Source: Panulirus ornatus (lineage: Eukaryota; Arthropoda; Malacostraca; Decapoda; Palinuridae). Taken from it: DNA of 64,000 bases. Position numbers and translations under genes: made by a program. Below are positions 14,379 through 24,419 of the stretch, one piece after another. The notes beneath the pieces are model-generated. The model did not search any database. It was given only the letters and a program-made list of their open reading frames with translations, and was not told the DNA's origin. The stretch spans positions 17,792,893 through 17,856,892 of the forward strand of contig NC_092228.1 in NCBI RefSeq assembly GCF_036320965.1, read 5' to 3'. Position 1 is the first letter of the stretch. The number at the start of each line of letters is the position of its first letter.

Positions 14379-14646
14379 ATTCAGTTTTCTATCCCTGGGG
14401 ATAGGGGAGAAAGAATACTTCCCACATATTCCCTGCATGTCGTAGAAGGCGACTAAAAGGGGAGGGAGCGGGGGGCTGGAAATCCTCCCCTCATTATTTT
14501 TTTTTTTTTTTCAATTTTCCAAAAGAAGGAACGGAGAAGGGGGCCGGGTGAGGATATTCCCTCAAGGGCCCAGTTCTCTGTTCTTAACGCTACCTCGCTA
14601 ACACGGGAAATGGCGAATAGTTTGAAAGAAAGAAAATTCAGTTTTC
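14379..14646 (+). mobile_element. Full-length SINE-A with 12-bp target-site duplication
   Basis: The element occupies 14391-14634. It is flanked by AATTCAGTTTTC at 14379-14390 and again at 14635-14646, a clean target-site duplication showing insertion by target-primed reverse transcription. It begins TATCCCTGGGGATAGGGG and contains hairpin-forming GAATAC/GTATTC-like and GTCG/CGAC words, AGGGGAGG with its later complement, a T-rich stretch, a GGAACGGAGAAGGGGGCC segment, and the tail ACGCTACCTCGCTAACACGG with a final GAAAGAAAGAAA. No tRNA-type A and B boxes were recognised. The 5' part is homologous to the LINE-A leader and the tail to the LINE-A 3' end. Confidence 0.9.
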
Positions 14647-14679
14647 ATTTCTTTCAAGCTTCTTGTAGAAGTAGTCAGT

Positions 14680-14925
14680 AGGAACATTAGGTAGGAGTCT
14701 CTGCATACACTGCGCTTGATTGCCCTATGCCTGTTTTAGGTAGGAGTCTCTGCATACACTGCGCTTGAATGCCCTATGCCAGTGGCATGTTAAGGATGAG
14801 GGATTAAATGCTTAGAAGTAACACTGGAGTTCACTAGTTATGGAAACTCTGTTGCTGTGGCCATCCTCCTAAGGAAGTTTCAAAATGGAATAGGCATCAG
14901 AAATATAGAGAGATCAAGCTTTGAT
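14680..14925 (+). mobile_element. LINE-B 3' tail remnant with a tandem duplication
   Basis: GTTGCTGTGGCCATCCTCCT and GGAATAGGCATCAGAAATAT match the LINE-B 3' end. Just upstream, a segment of about 48 bp (GTAGGAGTCTCTGCATACAC and onward to CCCTATGCC) is present twice in direct order at about 14692-14778. Confidence 0.55.
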
Positions 14926-15045
14926 GCAGCAGTTTATCATAAACTGGGATGTAATGACACACATACTTGCATAGCATAACATATTAACCTTTAAATCTAG
15001 GGACATGATTCTTAATTAAAGTAAATTGTCATTTTTATTCTTTTA

Positions 15046-17118
15046 TTATACTTTGTCGCTGTCTCCCACGTTAGCGAGGTAGCGCAAGGAAACAGATGAA
15101 AGAATGGCCCAACCCACCCATACACGCCCACACATGCACATATACATACCTATACATTTTACCGTATACATAGATATACAGACACATGTACATATTCATA
15201 CTTGCTGCCTTCATCCATTCCCGTCACTACTCCACCACACATGAAATGGCACCCCCCCTCCCCCTGCATGCGCACGAGGTAGCACTAGTAAAAGACAACA
15301 AAGGCCACATTCATTCATACTCAGTCTCTAGCTGTCATGTGTAATTCACCGAAACCACAGCTCCCTTCCACATCTAGGCCCTACAAAACTTTGCATGGTT
15401 TACCCCAGATGCTTCTCATGCCCTAGTTCAATCCATTGACAATACGTTGGCCCCGGTATACCACATCAGTCCAATTCACTCTATTCCTTGCATGCCTTTC
15501 ACCCTCCTGCATGTTCAGGCCCCGATCGCTCAAAATCTTTCTCACTCCATCCTTCCACCTCCAATTTGGTCTTCCACTTCTCGTTCCCTCCACCTCTGAC
15601 ACATATATCTTTGTCAATCTTTCCTTACTCATTCTCCCCATGTGACCAAACCAGTTCAATACACCCTCTTCTGCTCTCTCAACCACACTCATTATACTAC
15701 CACACATCTCTCTTACCCTTTAATTACTTAATTACCTAACATCACATATTTTCCTCAAACGTCTCATTTCCAACACATCCACCCTCCTCCGCACAACCTT
15801 ATATAGCCCATGCCTCGCAATTATATAACCTTGTTGGAACCACTATTCCTTCAAACATACCCATTTTTGCTCTCTGAGATAACGTTCTGGCCTTCCACAC
15901 ATTCTTCAATGCTCCCAGAACCTTCACCCCCTCCCCCACCCTGTGACTCACTTCCGCTTCTATGGTTCCATCCGCTGCTAAATTCACTCCCAGATATCTA
16001 AAACACTTCACTTCCTCCAGTTTTTCTCCATTCAAACTTACCTCCCAGTTGACTTGTCCCTCCACCCTACTGAACCTAATAACCTTGCTCTTATTTACAT
16101 TTACTCTCAGCTTTCTTCTTTCACATACTTTACCAAACTCAGTCACCAGCTTCTGCAGTTTCTCACCCGAATCAGCCACCAGCACTGTATCATCAGCGAA
16201 TAACAAATGACTGACTTCCCAAGCCCTCTCATCCACAACAGACTGCATACTTGCCGCTCTCTCCAAAACTCTTCCATTCACCTCCCTAACAACCCCATCC
16301 ATAAACAAATTAAACAACCATGGAGACACCACGCACCCCTGCCACAAACCAACATTCACTGGGAACCAATCACTTTTGTCTCTTCCTACTCATACACATG
16401 CCTTACATCCTCGATTAAAACTTTTCACTGCTTCTAGCAACTTACCTCCCACGCCATATATTCTTAATAATACCTTACAGAGAGCATCTCTATCAACTCT
16501 ATCAAATGCCTTCTCCAGATCCATAAATGCTACATACAAATCCATTTGTTTTTCTAAGTATTTCTCACATACATTCTTCAAAGCAAATGCCTGATCCATA
16601 CATCCTTCTGAAACTACACTGCTCTTCCCCAATCTGATGCTCTGTATATGCCTTCACCCTCTCAATCAATACCCTCCCATATAATTTCCCAGGAATACTT
16701 AGCAAACTTATACCTCTGTAATTTGAACACTCACCTTTATCCCCTATGCCTTTGTACAATGGCACTATGCAGGCATTCCGCCAATCCTTGGGCATTTCAC
16801 CATGAGCCATACATACATTGAATATCCTCACCAACCAGTCAACAACACTGTCATCCCCTTTTTAATGAATTCCTTTGCAATACCATCCAAACTTGCCACC
16901 TTGCTGGCTTTCATCTTGTGCAAAGCTTTCACTACCTCTTCTCTCTTTATCAAACCATTCTCACTTCACACACCACCTCAACCAAAACACACTATATCTG
17001 CCACTCTATCATCAAACACATTCAACAAACCTTCAAAATACTCACTCCATCTCCCTCTCACATCACCACCACTGTTATTACCTCCCCATTAGCCCCCTTC
17101 ACTGATGTTCCCATACAT
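15046..17118 (-). mobile_element. LINE-A copy, long 3' UTR, 5'-truncated in the linker
   Basis: The antisense 3' tail begins near 15050 (GCTGTCTCCCACGTTAGCGA). The long type of 3' UTR follows to about 15450, then the C-terminal ORF region and the RT with FADD near 16190 (LLFADDTVLVADS) and motif A near 16500-16540. The copy stops at about 17116 in the segment before the RT. Several indels break the frame (for example in the WFGHMGRM region and near 16470), so the copy is dead. It is more diverged from the 19.3-kb copy than copy 1 is. Confidence 0.88.
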
Positions 17119-17400
17119 ATCATAATTATTCAGTGAAAATATATTTTGACTCCATATTTAAGGAAATGAAGTCTTTTCTACATTTGTTCACACAACCTTT
17201 AATGCAGGAGACAACAAAAATGTATGAAAAAAACATCTTTTAGCTGAAGCAAAACTTTAGATTTAGAACAACCATTAAACCTAATTTACTGTTAACAGTG
17301 AGATTTCATAAATGTTAGAAAATCATTGCAGTGACTGAAATATGTGACTTATTCTTTTTTTCAAAAGTGAGCATTGATTTCATCAGTATTTTAGCCTAGA
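17119..17400. other. Unassigned AT-rich sequence
   Basis: No gene or repeat recognised. Confidence 0.5.
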
Positions 17401-18250
17401 GAGACATGAATCCAGGTCTTACCTCCAGTCACCTTCGAATTGAATGGACAATCACTCCCACTGACCAAAACACCTAGCATTCTAGGCATCACATATGACA
17501 CAAATGACATTCTATCCCCACACCAGTAACATCAACACACAGCTAAACTCCATCAGAACACTAACTGGCACCAGGTTTGGACAAGAAAAGGAACCCCCTA
17601 AATTCCTTTGCAAACAAATCATCTGCTCCATTTTAAACTAAACCTCATTCCCTAGTATTCCACCCTCTTGAAAGCTGCAAATTACTGGCTGCCTAGTCAC
17701 CACAAACACTCAACACCTACACATATACAAATTCTCTCAATGCATTCCTACCTCAATATGCTTGGCATTCAATTCTATTGAACAGTTCAGAACCCCTCCC
17801 ACCCAAACCATTCTATAATAACCACCAAAAAGCTTACCCCCTGCTTCACAGTTCAAGCGCTTTCCAACAAATCTAACATTGACAAATCATAGTAAAATAA
17901 CCCCAAAAGTGCAAAACAAGCACCCTCCCAATTCAATGTTAAATCTTACCTCACCAGACATACACCCATAGAAGCCACACTCCCAAGACTAACATGAATC
18001 ATACTTTTCCAACTATTCTCTGGACATCACGCTTCCCTACAACACTGCAAATGCCTTTTCAATATGTCCCAAGACCCTTCATGCCCACAAAGCAACTGCC
18101 TCAACAAAGACACTGCTACGTTGCCCCACACTTTCTGCTCATAGATGCACACACATTACTACACCTAATGACCTATACTATACCTCTGACCAGTGGTCGT
18201 GACCAGCATCCTGAGTGCTGCAGGAGCCTCACAAACATTAAAGGAACTTG
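17400..18250 (+). mobile_element. Jockey-like LINE remnant, RT C-terminus
   Basis: With frameshifts the + strand reads a pattern like LGITYDTND-FxPHxSNINxxLNSIRTLTGTRFGQEKE, FANKxxxCSILNY, HLHNxxNAFLPQYAWHS-Q, and finally a SGRDQHPECCRSL-like end. This resembles the post-RT region of Jockey-clade LINEs in arthropods. A second copy of the same region lies at 42300-42870. Stops and frameshifts are frequent. Confidence 0.6.
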
Positions 18251-19235
18251 TGGGGCTGGAGGTAAGTAAATGCATGAAAAAAGGTGATCAAGTATAAAAA
18301 AAATATAAATATATATATATATATATAGGAAGAATATGGATTGTTTTAGAGCAGTTGACCCTAGTCTGGTTTTACCTTCGAGGACATTGATAAACCTTGT
18401 CAGAGACATGCACTGAGCAATTAAAGAAATATTTAAAAGAAAACTTGTGGTTGGATTTGCCTCTCTGATGAACCAAGAATGAAAAATTACGTGATGAAGG
18501 TGGCAGCTGAGGATATTCTTTTTTATCAAAAAAGACTGAGTGAGCCCTGCCATAATGGCAAAATTTTGTCAATGGTTGTTAAAGCTTGATGTCTGGGTTG
18601 TGCCAGAGCGGACCCACCATTTTCACACAAGTGTCTTCCTCTAATGAATTTGATTGTGAAAGAGATACACATATTTGTTACCTCTCAGTAACTTAGTGAA
18701 CTAGTAACTCGCTCGCTCAGTCTCTCTCAAGAGGCTTGCATTGGAACTGCTGTTTCCTCTATTAAGCAGGCCACGTCTCTCTGACTGGAGTTGTAACCCA
18801 GTTGACTATAGCAACGCAGTTTCCTTAAGGGTTAGAGGGGCGATCATGTGACTGATGTCTGTCAACACAATTCCCTTATACCAGCTATTGCTCAAACAAA
18901 TACAAGAATTGTCCTATATCTACAACTGTGACTGTCATAAACAGTCCATGAACAAATTTACAGCAAAGCAAGCAAATAGTTTTCCCATAGTAATGTGAAT
19001 ATCAACTACCATATATTACTGTAACATAACCAGTGTGAAATTGGAGAAAAATGTAGCTTAGACATTGAAGCTTATTGATACAGTGGTTAAATTGATGAGA
19101 ACTGCTACTGACGTTTGTGTAAATAAATTATACATTTCCTTTTTCCATAGCCAGAGGTTGAACCATTATGTGACTTTCATTTTTTCATTCATTTCAAGCT
19201 AGAAGTTTCAGTTTTCTAAATTGTTTCTTACATTT
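18251..19235. other. Unassigned sequence
   Basis: About 1 kb with no recognised gene. It includes a short (TA)n near 18308-18327. No RNA gene was recognised. Confidence 0.5.
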
Positions 19236-19330
19236 TTCATATGTATATATATGTATGTGTGTGTGTGTGTGTATATGTGCGTATGTATGTGTATGTGTGT
19301 GTATGTGTATATGTATATATATATGTATAT
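19236..19330. repeat. (TG)n/(TATG)n microsatellite at the LINE-A 5' junction
   Basis: A compound TATA/TGTG/TATG tract directly abutting the first base of the full-length LINE-A copy. Confidence 0.9.
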
Positions 19331-19452
19331 TATCCCTGGGGATAGGGGTGAAAGAATACTTCCCACGTATTCCTCGCGTGTCGTAGAAAGCGACTAGAGG
19401 GGACGGGAGCGGGGGGCCAGAAATCCTCCCCTCCTTGTATTAACTTTCTAAA

Positions 19453-20628
19453 ATGGGAAACAGAAGAAGGAGTCACGCGGGGAGTGCTCATCCTCCTCGA
19501 AGGCTCAGAGTGGGGTGCCTAAATGTGTGTGGATGTAACCAAGATGTGAAAAAAGGAGAGATAGGTAGTATGTTTGAGGAAAGGAACCTGGATGTTTTGG
19601 CTCTGAGTGAAACGAAGCTCAAGGGTAAAGGGGAAAAAGGGGAAGAGTGGTTTGGGAATGTCTGGGGAGTAAAGTCAGGGGTTAGTGAGAGGACAAGAGC
19701 AAGGGAAGGAGTAGCAATACTCCTGAAACAGGAGTTGTGGGAGTATGTGATAGAATGTAAGAAAGTAAATTCTCGATTAATATGGGTAAAACTGAAAGTT
19801 GATGGAGAGAGGTGGGTGATTATTGGTGCATATGCACCCGGGCATGAGAAGAAAGATCATGAGAGGCAAGTGTTTTGGGAGCAGCTGAATGAGTGTGTTA
19901 GTGGTTTTGATGCACGAGACCAGGTTATAGTGATGGGTGATTTGAATGCAAAGGTGAGTAATGTGGCAGTTGAGGGAATAATTGGTATACATGGGGTGTT
20001 CAGTGTTGTAAATGGAAATGGTGAAGAGCTTGTAGATTTATGTGCTGAAAAAGGACTGATGATTGGGAATACCTGGTTTAAAAAGCGAGATATACATAAG
20101 TATACTTATGTAAGTAGGAGAGATGGCCAGAGAGCGTTATTGGATTACGTGTTAATTGACAGGCGTGCGAAAGAGAGACTTTTGGATGTTAACGTGCTGA
20201 GAGGTGCAACTGGAGGGATGTCTGATCATTATCTTGTGGAGGCTAAGGTGAAGATTTGTATGGGTTTTCAGAAAAGAAGAGTGAATGTTGGGGTGAAGAG
20301 AGTGGTGAGAGTAAGTGAGCTTGGGAAGGAGACCTGTGTGAGGAAGTACCAGGAGAGACTGAGTACAGAATGGAAAAAGGTGAGAACAATGGAAGTAAGG
20401 GGAGTGGGGGAGGAATGGGATGTATTTAGGGAATCAGTGATGGATTGCACAAAAGATGCTTGTAGCATGAGAAGAGTGGGAGGTGGGTTGATTAGAAAGG
20501 GTAGTGAGTGGTGGGATGAAGAAGTAAGAGTATTAGTGAAAGAGAAGAGAGAGGCATTTGGACAATTTTTGCAGGGAAAAAATGCAATTGAGTGGGAGAT
20601 GTATAAAAGAGACAGGAGGTCAAGATAA
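19453..20628 (+). pseudogene. LINE-A ORF, endonuclease part (truncated by frameshift)
   Basis: 391 codons. APE-type endonuclease signatures appear in order: GCLNVCG near the N-terminus, ALSETKLKG (the E-x-K step), a central IIGAYAPG, VIVMGDLNAKV (the GDLN/D-x-N active-site strand), the RALLDYVLIDRR segment, and MSDHYLVEAKV (the terminal SDH). These residues nick the target DNA to prime reverse transcription. The frame then runs into the linker and stops at 20626 because AAAG is missing near 20607 compared with copies at 1.8 kb and 54.8 kb. I chose ATG 19453 because it is the first in-frame ATG; it lies in leader sequence that SINE-A also shares. Confidence 0.88.
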
Positions 20629-20630
20629 AG

Positions 20631-21668
20631 GTGCAAGAGGTGAAAAAAAGGGCAAATGAGAGTTGGGGTGAGAGAGTATCATTAAATTTTAGGGAGAATA
20701 AAAAGATGTTCTGGAAGGAGGTATATAAAGTGCGTAAGACAAGGGAGCAAATGGGAACTTCAGTGAAGGGCGCAAATGGGGAGGTGATAACAAGTAGTGG
20801 TGATGTGAGAAGGAGATGGAGTGAGTATTTTGAAGGTTTGTTGAATGTGTTTGATGATAGAGTGGCAGATATAGGGTGTTTTGGTCGAGGTGGTGTGCAA
20901 AGTGAGAGGGTTAGGGAAAATGATTTGGTAAACAGAGAAGAGGTAGTGAAAGCTTTGCAGAAGATGAAAGCCGGCAAGGCAGCAGGTTTGGATGGTATTG
21001 CAGTGGAATTTATTAAAAAAGGGGGTGACTGTATTGTTGACTGGTTGGTAAGGTTATTTAATGTATGTATGACTCATGGTGAGGTGCCTGAGGATTGGTG
21101 GAATGCGTGCATAGTGCCATTGTACAAAGGCAAAGGGGATAAGAGTGAGTGCTCAAATTACAGAGGTATAAGTTTGTTGAGTATTCCTGGTAAATTATAT
21201 GGGAGGGTATTGATTGAGAGGGTGAAGGCATGTACAGAGCATCAGATTGGGGAAGAGCAGTGTGGTTTCAGAAGTGGTAGAGGATGTGTGGATCAGGTGT
21301 TTGCTTTGAAGAATGTATGTGAGAAATACTTAGAAAAGCAAATGGATTTGTATGTAGCATTTATGGATCTGGAGAAGGCATATGATAGAGTTGATAGAGA
21401 TGCTCTGTGGAAGGTATTAAGAATATATGGTGTGGGAGGCAAGTTGTTAGAAGCAGTGAAAAGTTTTTATCGAGGATGTAAGGCATGTGTACGTGTAGGA
21501 AGAGAGGAAAGTGATTGGTTCTCAGTGAATGTAGGTTTGCAGCAGGGGTGTGTGATGTCTCCATGGTTGTTTAATTTGTTTATGGATGGGGTTGTTAGGG
21601 AGGTAAATGCAAGAGTTTTGGAAAGAGGGGCAAGTATGAAGTCTGTTGGGGATGAGAGAGCTTGGTAA
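20631..21668 (+). pseudogene. LINE-A ORF, reverse transcriptase part 1
   Basis: Continues the same protein after the frameshift. RT motifs in order: KMKAGKAAGLDGIAVEF (motif 1/2), ACIVPLYKGKGDKSECSNYR and GISLLSIPGKLYGRVL (motifs 2-3), EEQCGFRSGRGCVDQVFAL, motif [16 protein letters not shown], and motif [17 protein letters not shown]. In the other copies the motif B residue after L is arginine. The frame ends at a TAA (21666-21668) where other copies have GAA in ERAWEVSQ. This is a point nonsense mutation rather than a natural stop. Confidence 0.88.
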
Positions 21669-22454
21669 GTGAGTCAGTTGTTGTTCGCTGATGATACAGT
21701 GATTGTGGCTTATTCATGTGAGAAACTGCAGAAGCTGGTGACTGAGTTTGGTAAAGTGTGTGGAAGAAGAAAGTTAAGAGTAAATGTGAATAAGAGCAAG
21801 GTTATTAGGTACAGTAGGGTTGAGGGTCAAGTCAATTGGGAGGTGAGTTTGAATGGAGAAAAACTGGAGGAAGTGAAGTGTTTTAGATATCTGGGAGTGG
21901 ATCTGGCAGCGGATGGAACCATGGAAGCGGAAGTGGATCATAGGGTGGGGGAGGGGGCGAAAATTCTGGGGGCCTTGAAGAATGTGTGGAAGTCGAGAAC
22001 ATTATCTCGGAAAGCAAAAATGGGTATGTTTGAAGGAATAGTGGTTCCAACAATGTTGTATGGTTGCGAGGCGTGGGCTATGGATAGAGTTGTGCGCAGG
22101 AGGATAGATGTGCTGGAAATGAGATGTTTGAGGACAATGTGTGGTGTGAGGTGGTTTGATCGAGTGAGTAACGTAAGGGTAAGAGAGATGTGTGGAAATA
22201 AAAAGAGCGTGGTTGAGAGAGCAGAAGAGGGTGTTTTGAAGTGGTTTGGGCACATGGAGAGAATGAGTGAGGAAAGATTGACCAAGAGGATATATGTGTC
22301 GGAGGTGGAGGGAACGAGGAGAAGAGGGAGACCAAATTGGAGGTGGAAAGATGGAGTGAAAAAGATTTTGTGTGATCGGGGCCTGAACATGCAGGAGGGT
22401 GAAAGGAGGGCAAGGAATAGAGTGAATTGGAGCGATGTGGTATACCGGGGTTGA
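21669..22454 (+). pseudogene. LINE-A ORF, reverse transcriptase part 2 and C-terminal region
   Basis: Same frame as the previous part. It carries the catalytic LLFADDTVIVA (motif C), [16 protein letters not shown] (motif D), [36 protein letters not shown], then [18 protein letters not shown] and [16 protein letters not shown]. The last block is the C-terminal domain typical of RTE-like and related LINEs. It ends at TGA 22452-22454 after VVYRG, the same end as in the 30.5-kb and 56.3-kb copies, so this is the natural stop. Confidence 0.88.
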
Positions 22455-22670
22455 CGTGCTGTCAGTGGATTGAATCAAGGCATGTGAAGCGTCTGGGGTA
22501 AACCATGGAAAGCTGTGTAGGTATGTATATTTGCGTGTGTGGACGTATGTATATACAAGTGTATGGGGGGGGGGGTTGGGCCATTTCTTTCGTCTGTTTC
22601 CTTGCGCTACCTCGCAAACGCGGGAGACAGCGACAAAGTATAATAAATATAAATAAATAAATATATTAAT

Positions 22671-23968
22671 TGTATACTTGATCACTCACCCCAACTTTCT
22701 TTTGCCCCTTTATTATACCCATGCCCCTTCGGAACTCTTGACCTACTACCAATTTCTCTTAAATATCTCCCAATCATTTGCACTTCTTTCCTGTAAATAC
22801 CACCCAAACACCTCTCTTTTCTTTTTCACTGGCAACTTCTTCATCCCACCACTCACTACCCTTTCTAAACTGCCTACCTCCCACCTTTAGCATGCCACAT
22901 GCATCTTTTGTTTATGCCATCACTGCTTCCTTAAACGCCTCCCATTCCTTATCCACACCCATCACTTCATTTACTCTCACCTTTTGCCATTCTACACTCA
23001 ATCTCACCTGGAATTTCTTCATACAAGTATCTTTTCCAAATTCACATATGCTCACCACTCTTTTCTGTCCAACATTGTTTCCTCTTCTTTGAAAACCTCT
23101 ACAAATCTTCACCCTTGCCTCCACATCTCACCAGGTGCCCATCTCAGCACATTTACATCCAGAAGTTCTCTTTTACATGCCTATCAATTAATATGTATTC
23201 TTATATGCCCTTTGACCATCTCTCCTACTCTCATATGTATATATGTGTATATCCATCTTTTTACACCAGGTATTCCAAATAACCAGTCTGTTTTCAGTAC
23301 ACAACTACACAAGATGTTCATCATTTTCATTCATAACAATGAATAATCCATGCACCCCAATTATACCCTCAACTGCCACATTACTTACCTTCTCATTTAA
23401 ATCATCCATCACTAATACCTGGTCTCTTCCATCAAAACTGCTGATACATTCACTCAACTACTCCCAAAACACTTGCCTCTCATCATGATCTCATGGCCTG
23501 AGCATAAGCACTAACAATTAACCATCTCTTACTATCCACTTTGTTCCCCTCACCAATCCCTGACTTTACTCCTAAGACATTTCCAAACCTTTCTTCCCCT
23601 TTACCCTTGCGCTCTGTTTCACTTAGATCCAGAACATCCAGGTTTCCTTCCTCAAAATTACCACTTCACCCTCCTCTCTTGGTTACATCCACGCACAGAC
23701 ACTCAAGCCTGAGTCTTTAAGGAGGATGATCTCTCCATGCCTTGCTCCTTCTTCTGTTCCCTCTTTTAGATATTGAAATACAAGAATGGGGGGGTTCCTC
23801 TTTTAGATACTGAAATACAAGAAGGGGGGGTCCCTCTTTTAGATACTGAAATACAAAAAAAAGGGGGGGGGGGGGTCAACACCCTGTTCTCACCTTTAAT
23901 CGCCATCTACAACATGCAGGGAATGTGGAGGCAGAATTCTTTCTCACAACCCCAGGGATTAATGATAA
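22671..23968 (-). mobile_element. Diverged LINE-A relative (LINE-A'): leader, endonuclease and linker
   Basis: Reading the minus strand: a leader starting near 23968 (TAATCCCTGGGGTTGTGAGA, then a CATTCCCTGCATGTTGTAGA word equivalent to the LINE-A leader), a GAAACAGAAGAAGG-like segment, then a decayed endonuclease and the linker VKICRGFQRRGNNVGQKRVV (23060-23124). At protein level the linker is clearly related to LINE-A but well diverged. It has a leader but no RT or 3' end, which is unusual for a LINE insertion and implies later deletion or rearrangement next to the 19.3-kb copy. Confidence 0.8.
23756..23876 (-). repeat. Triplicated 35-40 bp unit inside the LINE-A' leader
   Basis: Three tandem units built around CTCTTTTAGATACTGAAATA, then CAAGAA and a run of G, the last with about 13 G. 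The unit corresponds to the leader segment between the C-rich hairpin arm and GGGAAACAG in LINE-A, so it is a local amplification of element sequence. Confidence 0.85.
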
Positions 23969-24419
23969 TACTAAAGTAATAGAAATGATTATACTAATCT
24001 TTTCAAAACTTACCCAGAGACTGGGTATTGCTGCTTGAATTTGTTTCACAGGGTAATTACTGGGAGGGAAAAATAGAGAGATGTAGATCATGGGTTGTCT
24101 GCCTATTCTTCTAAATCATCTTTTGTGCTGCTGGCACTTTCACCGGTGGAGGAGTTATTTTGATTATGGAGGTAATTCTCCCCCCCCCCACACACACACA
24201 CACTAAAGAAAAATAAATGTGGTAGCTTTGAACTCTCCTTTTTCTTTTTATACATATCTTTGCATGAGTGGATCATATCACCTGTTCTTCAAGATATTTC
24301 TAGATTATGTTCACAGTTTGGAACATTACCAGTCAGAATTAGCAAATCTGCTTCAAAATGTGAAAAGCTTCAGGCATCTGATTTTATAGTCAATTGTATT
24401 GTTATAAAGAATACAATGA
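23969..24419. other. Unassigned sequence
   Basis: Contains a poly-C and (CA)n stretch near 24179-24203. No gene recognised. Confidence 0.5.

Larger units (their letters stand above)
19331..22665 (+). mobile_element. LINE-A, full-length reference copy (RTE-like non-LTR retrotransposon)
   Basis: About 3.3 kb in three parts. The leader (19331-19452) begins TATCCCTGGGGATAGGGG. A coding region follows (19453-22454), then a short 3' UTR of about 185 bp ending GCGCTACCTCGCAAACGCGG, AGACAGCGACAAAG and TAATAAAT-type repeats. The coding region has an N-terminal endonuclease and a C-terminal RT in a single frame, with no ORF1 and no RNase H, as in RTE-type LINEs. Two lesions split it: a 4-bp loss near 20607 relative to the other copies, and a GAA to TAA change at 21666. 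Undamaged, it would encode about 1,001 residues. It is the only copy here with leader, ORF and tail together. Confidence 0.93.

Noticed and set aside
14391..14634. tRNA-derived SINE with A and B boxes
   Set aside because: No good match to the B-box GGTTCGANTCC, and the head is explained by homology to the LINE-A leader.
19331..19452. Hammerhead ribozyme in the SINE/LINE leader
   Set aside because: A GAAA is present in CTGGAAATCC, but no CUGANGA core is found in the required place. An HDV-like fold could not be built convincingly either and is left only as a test to run.
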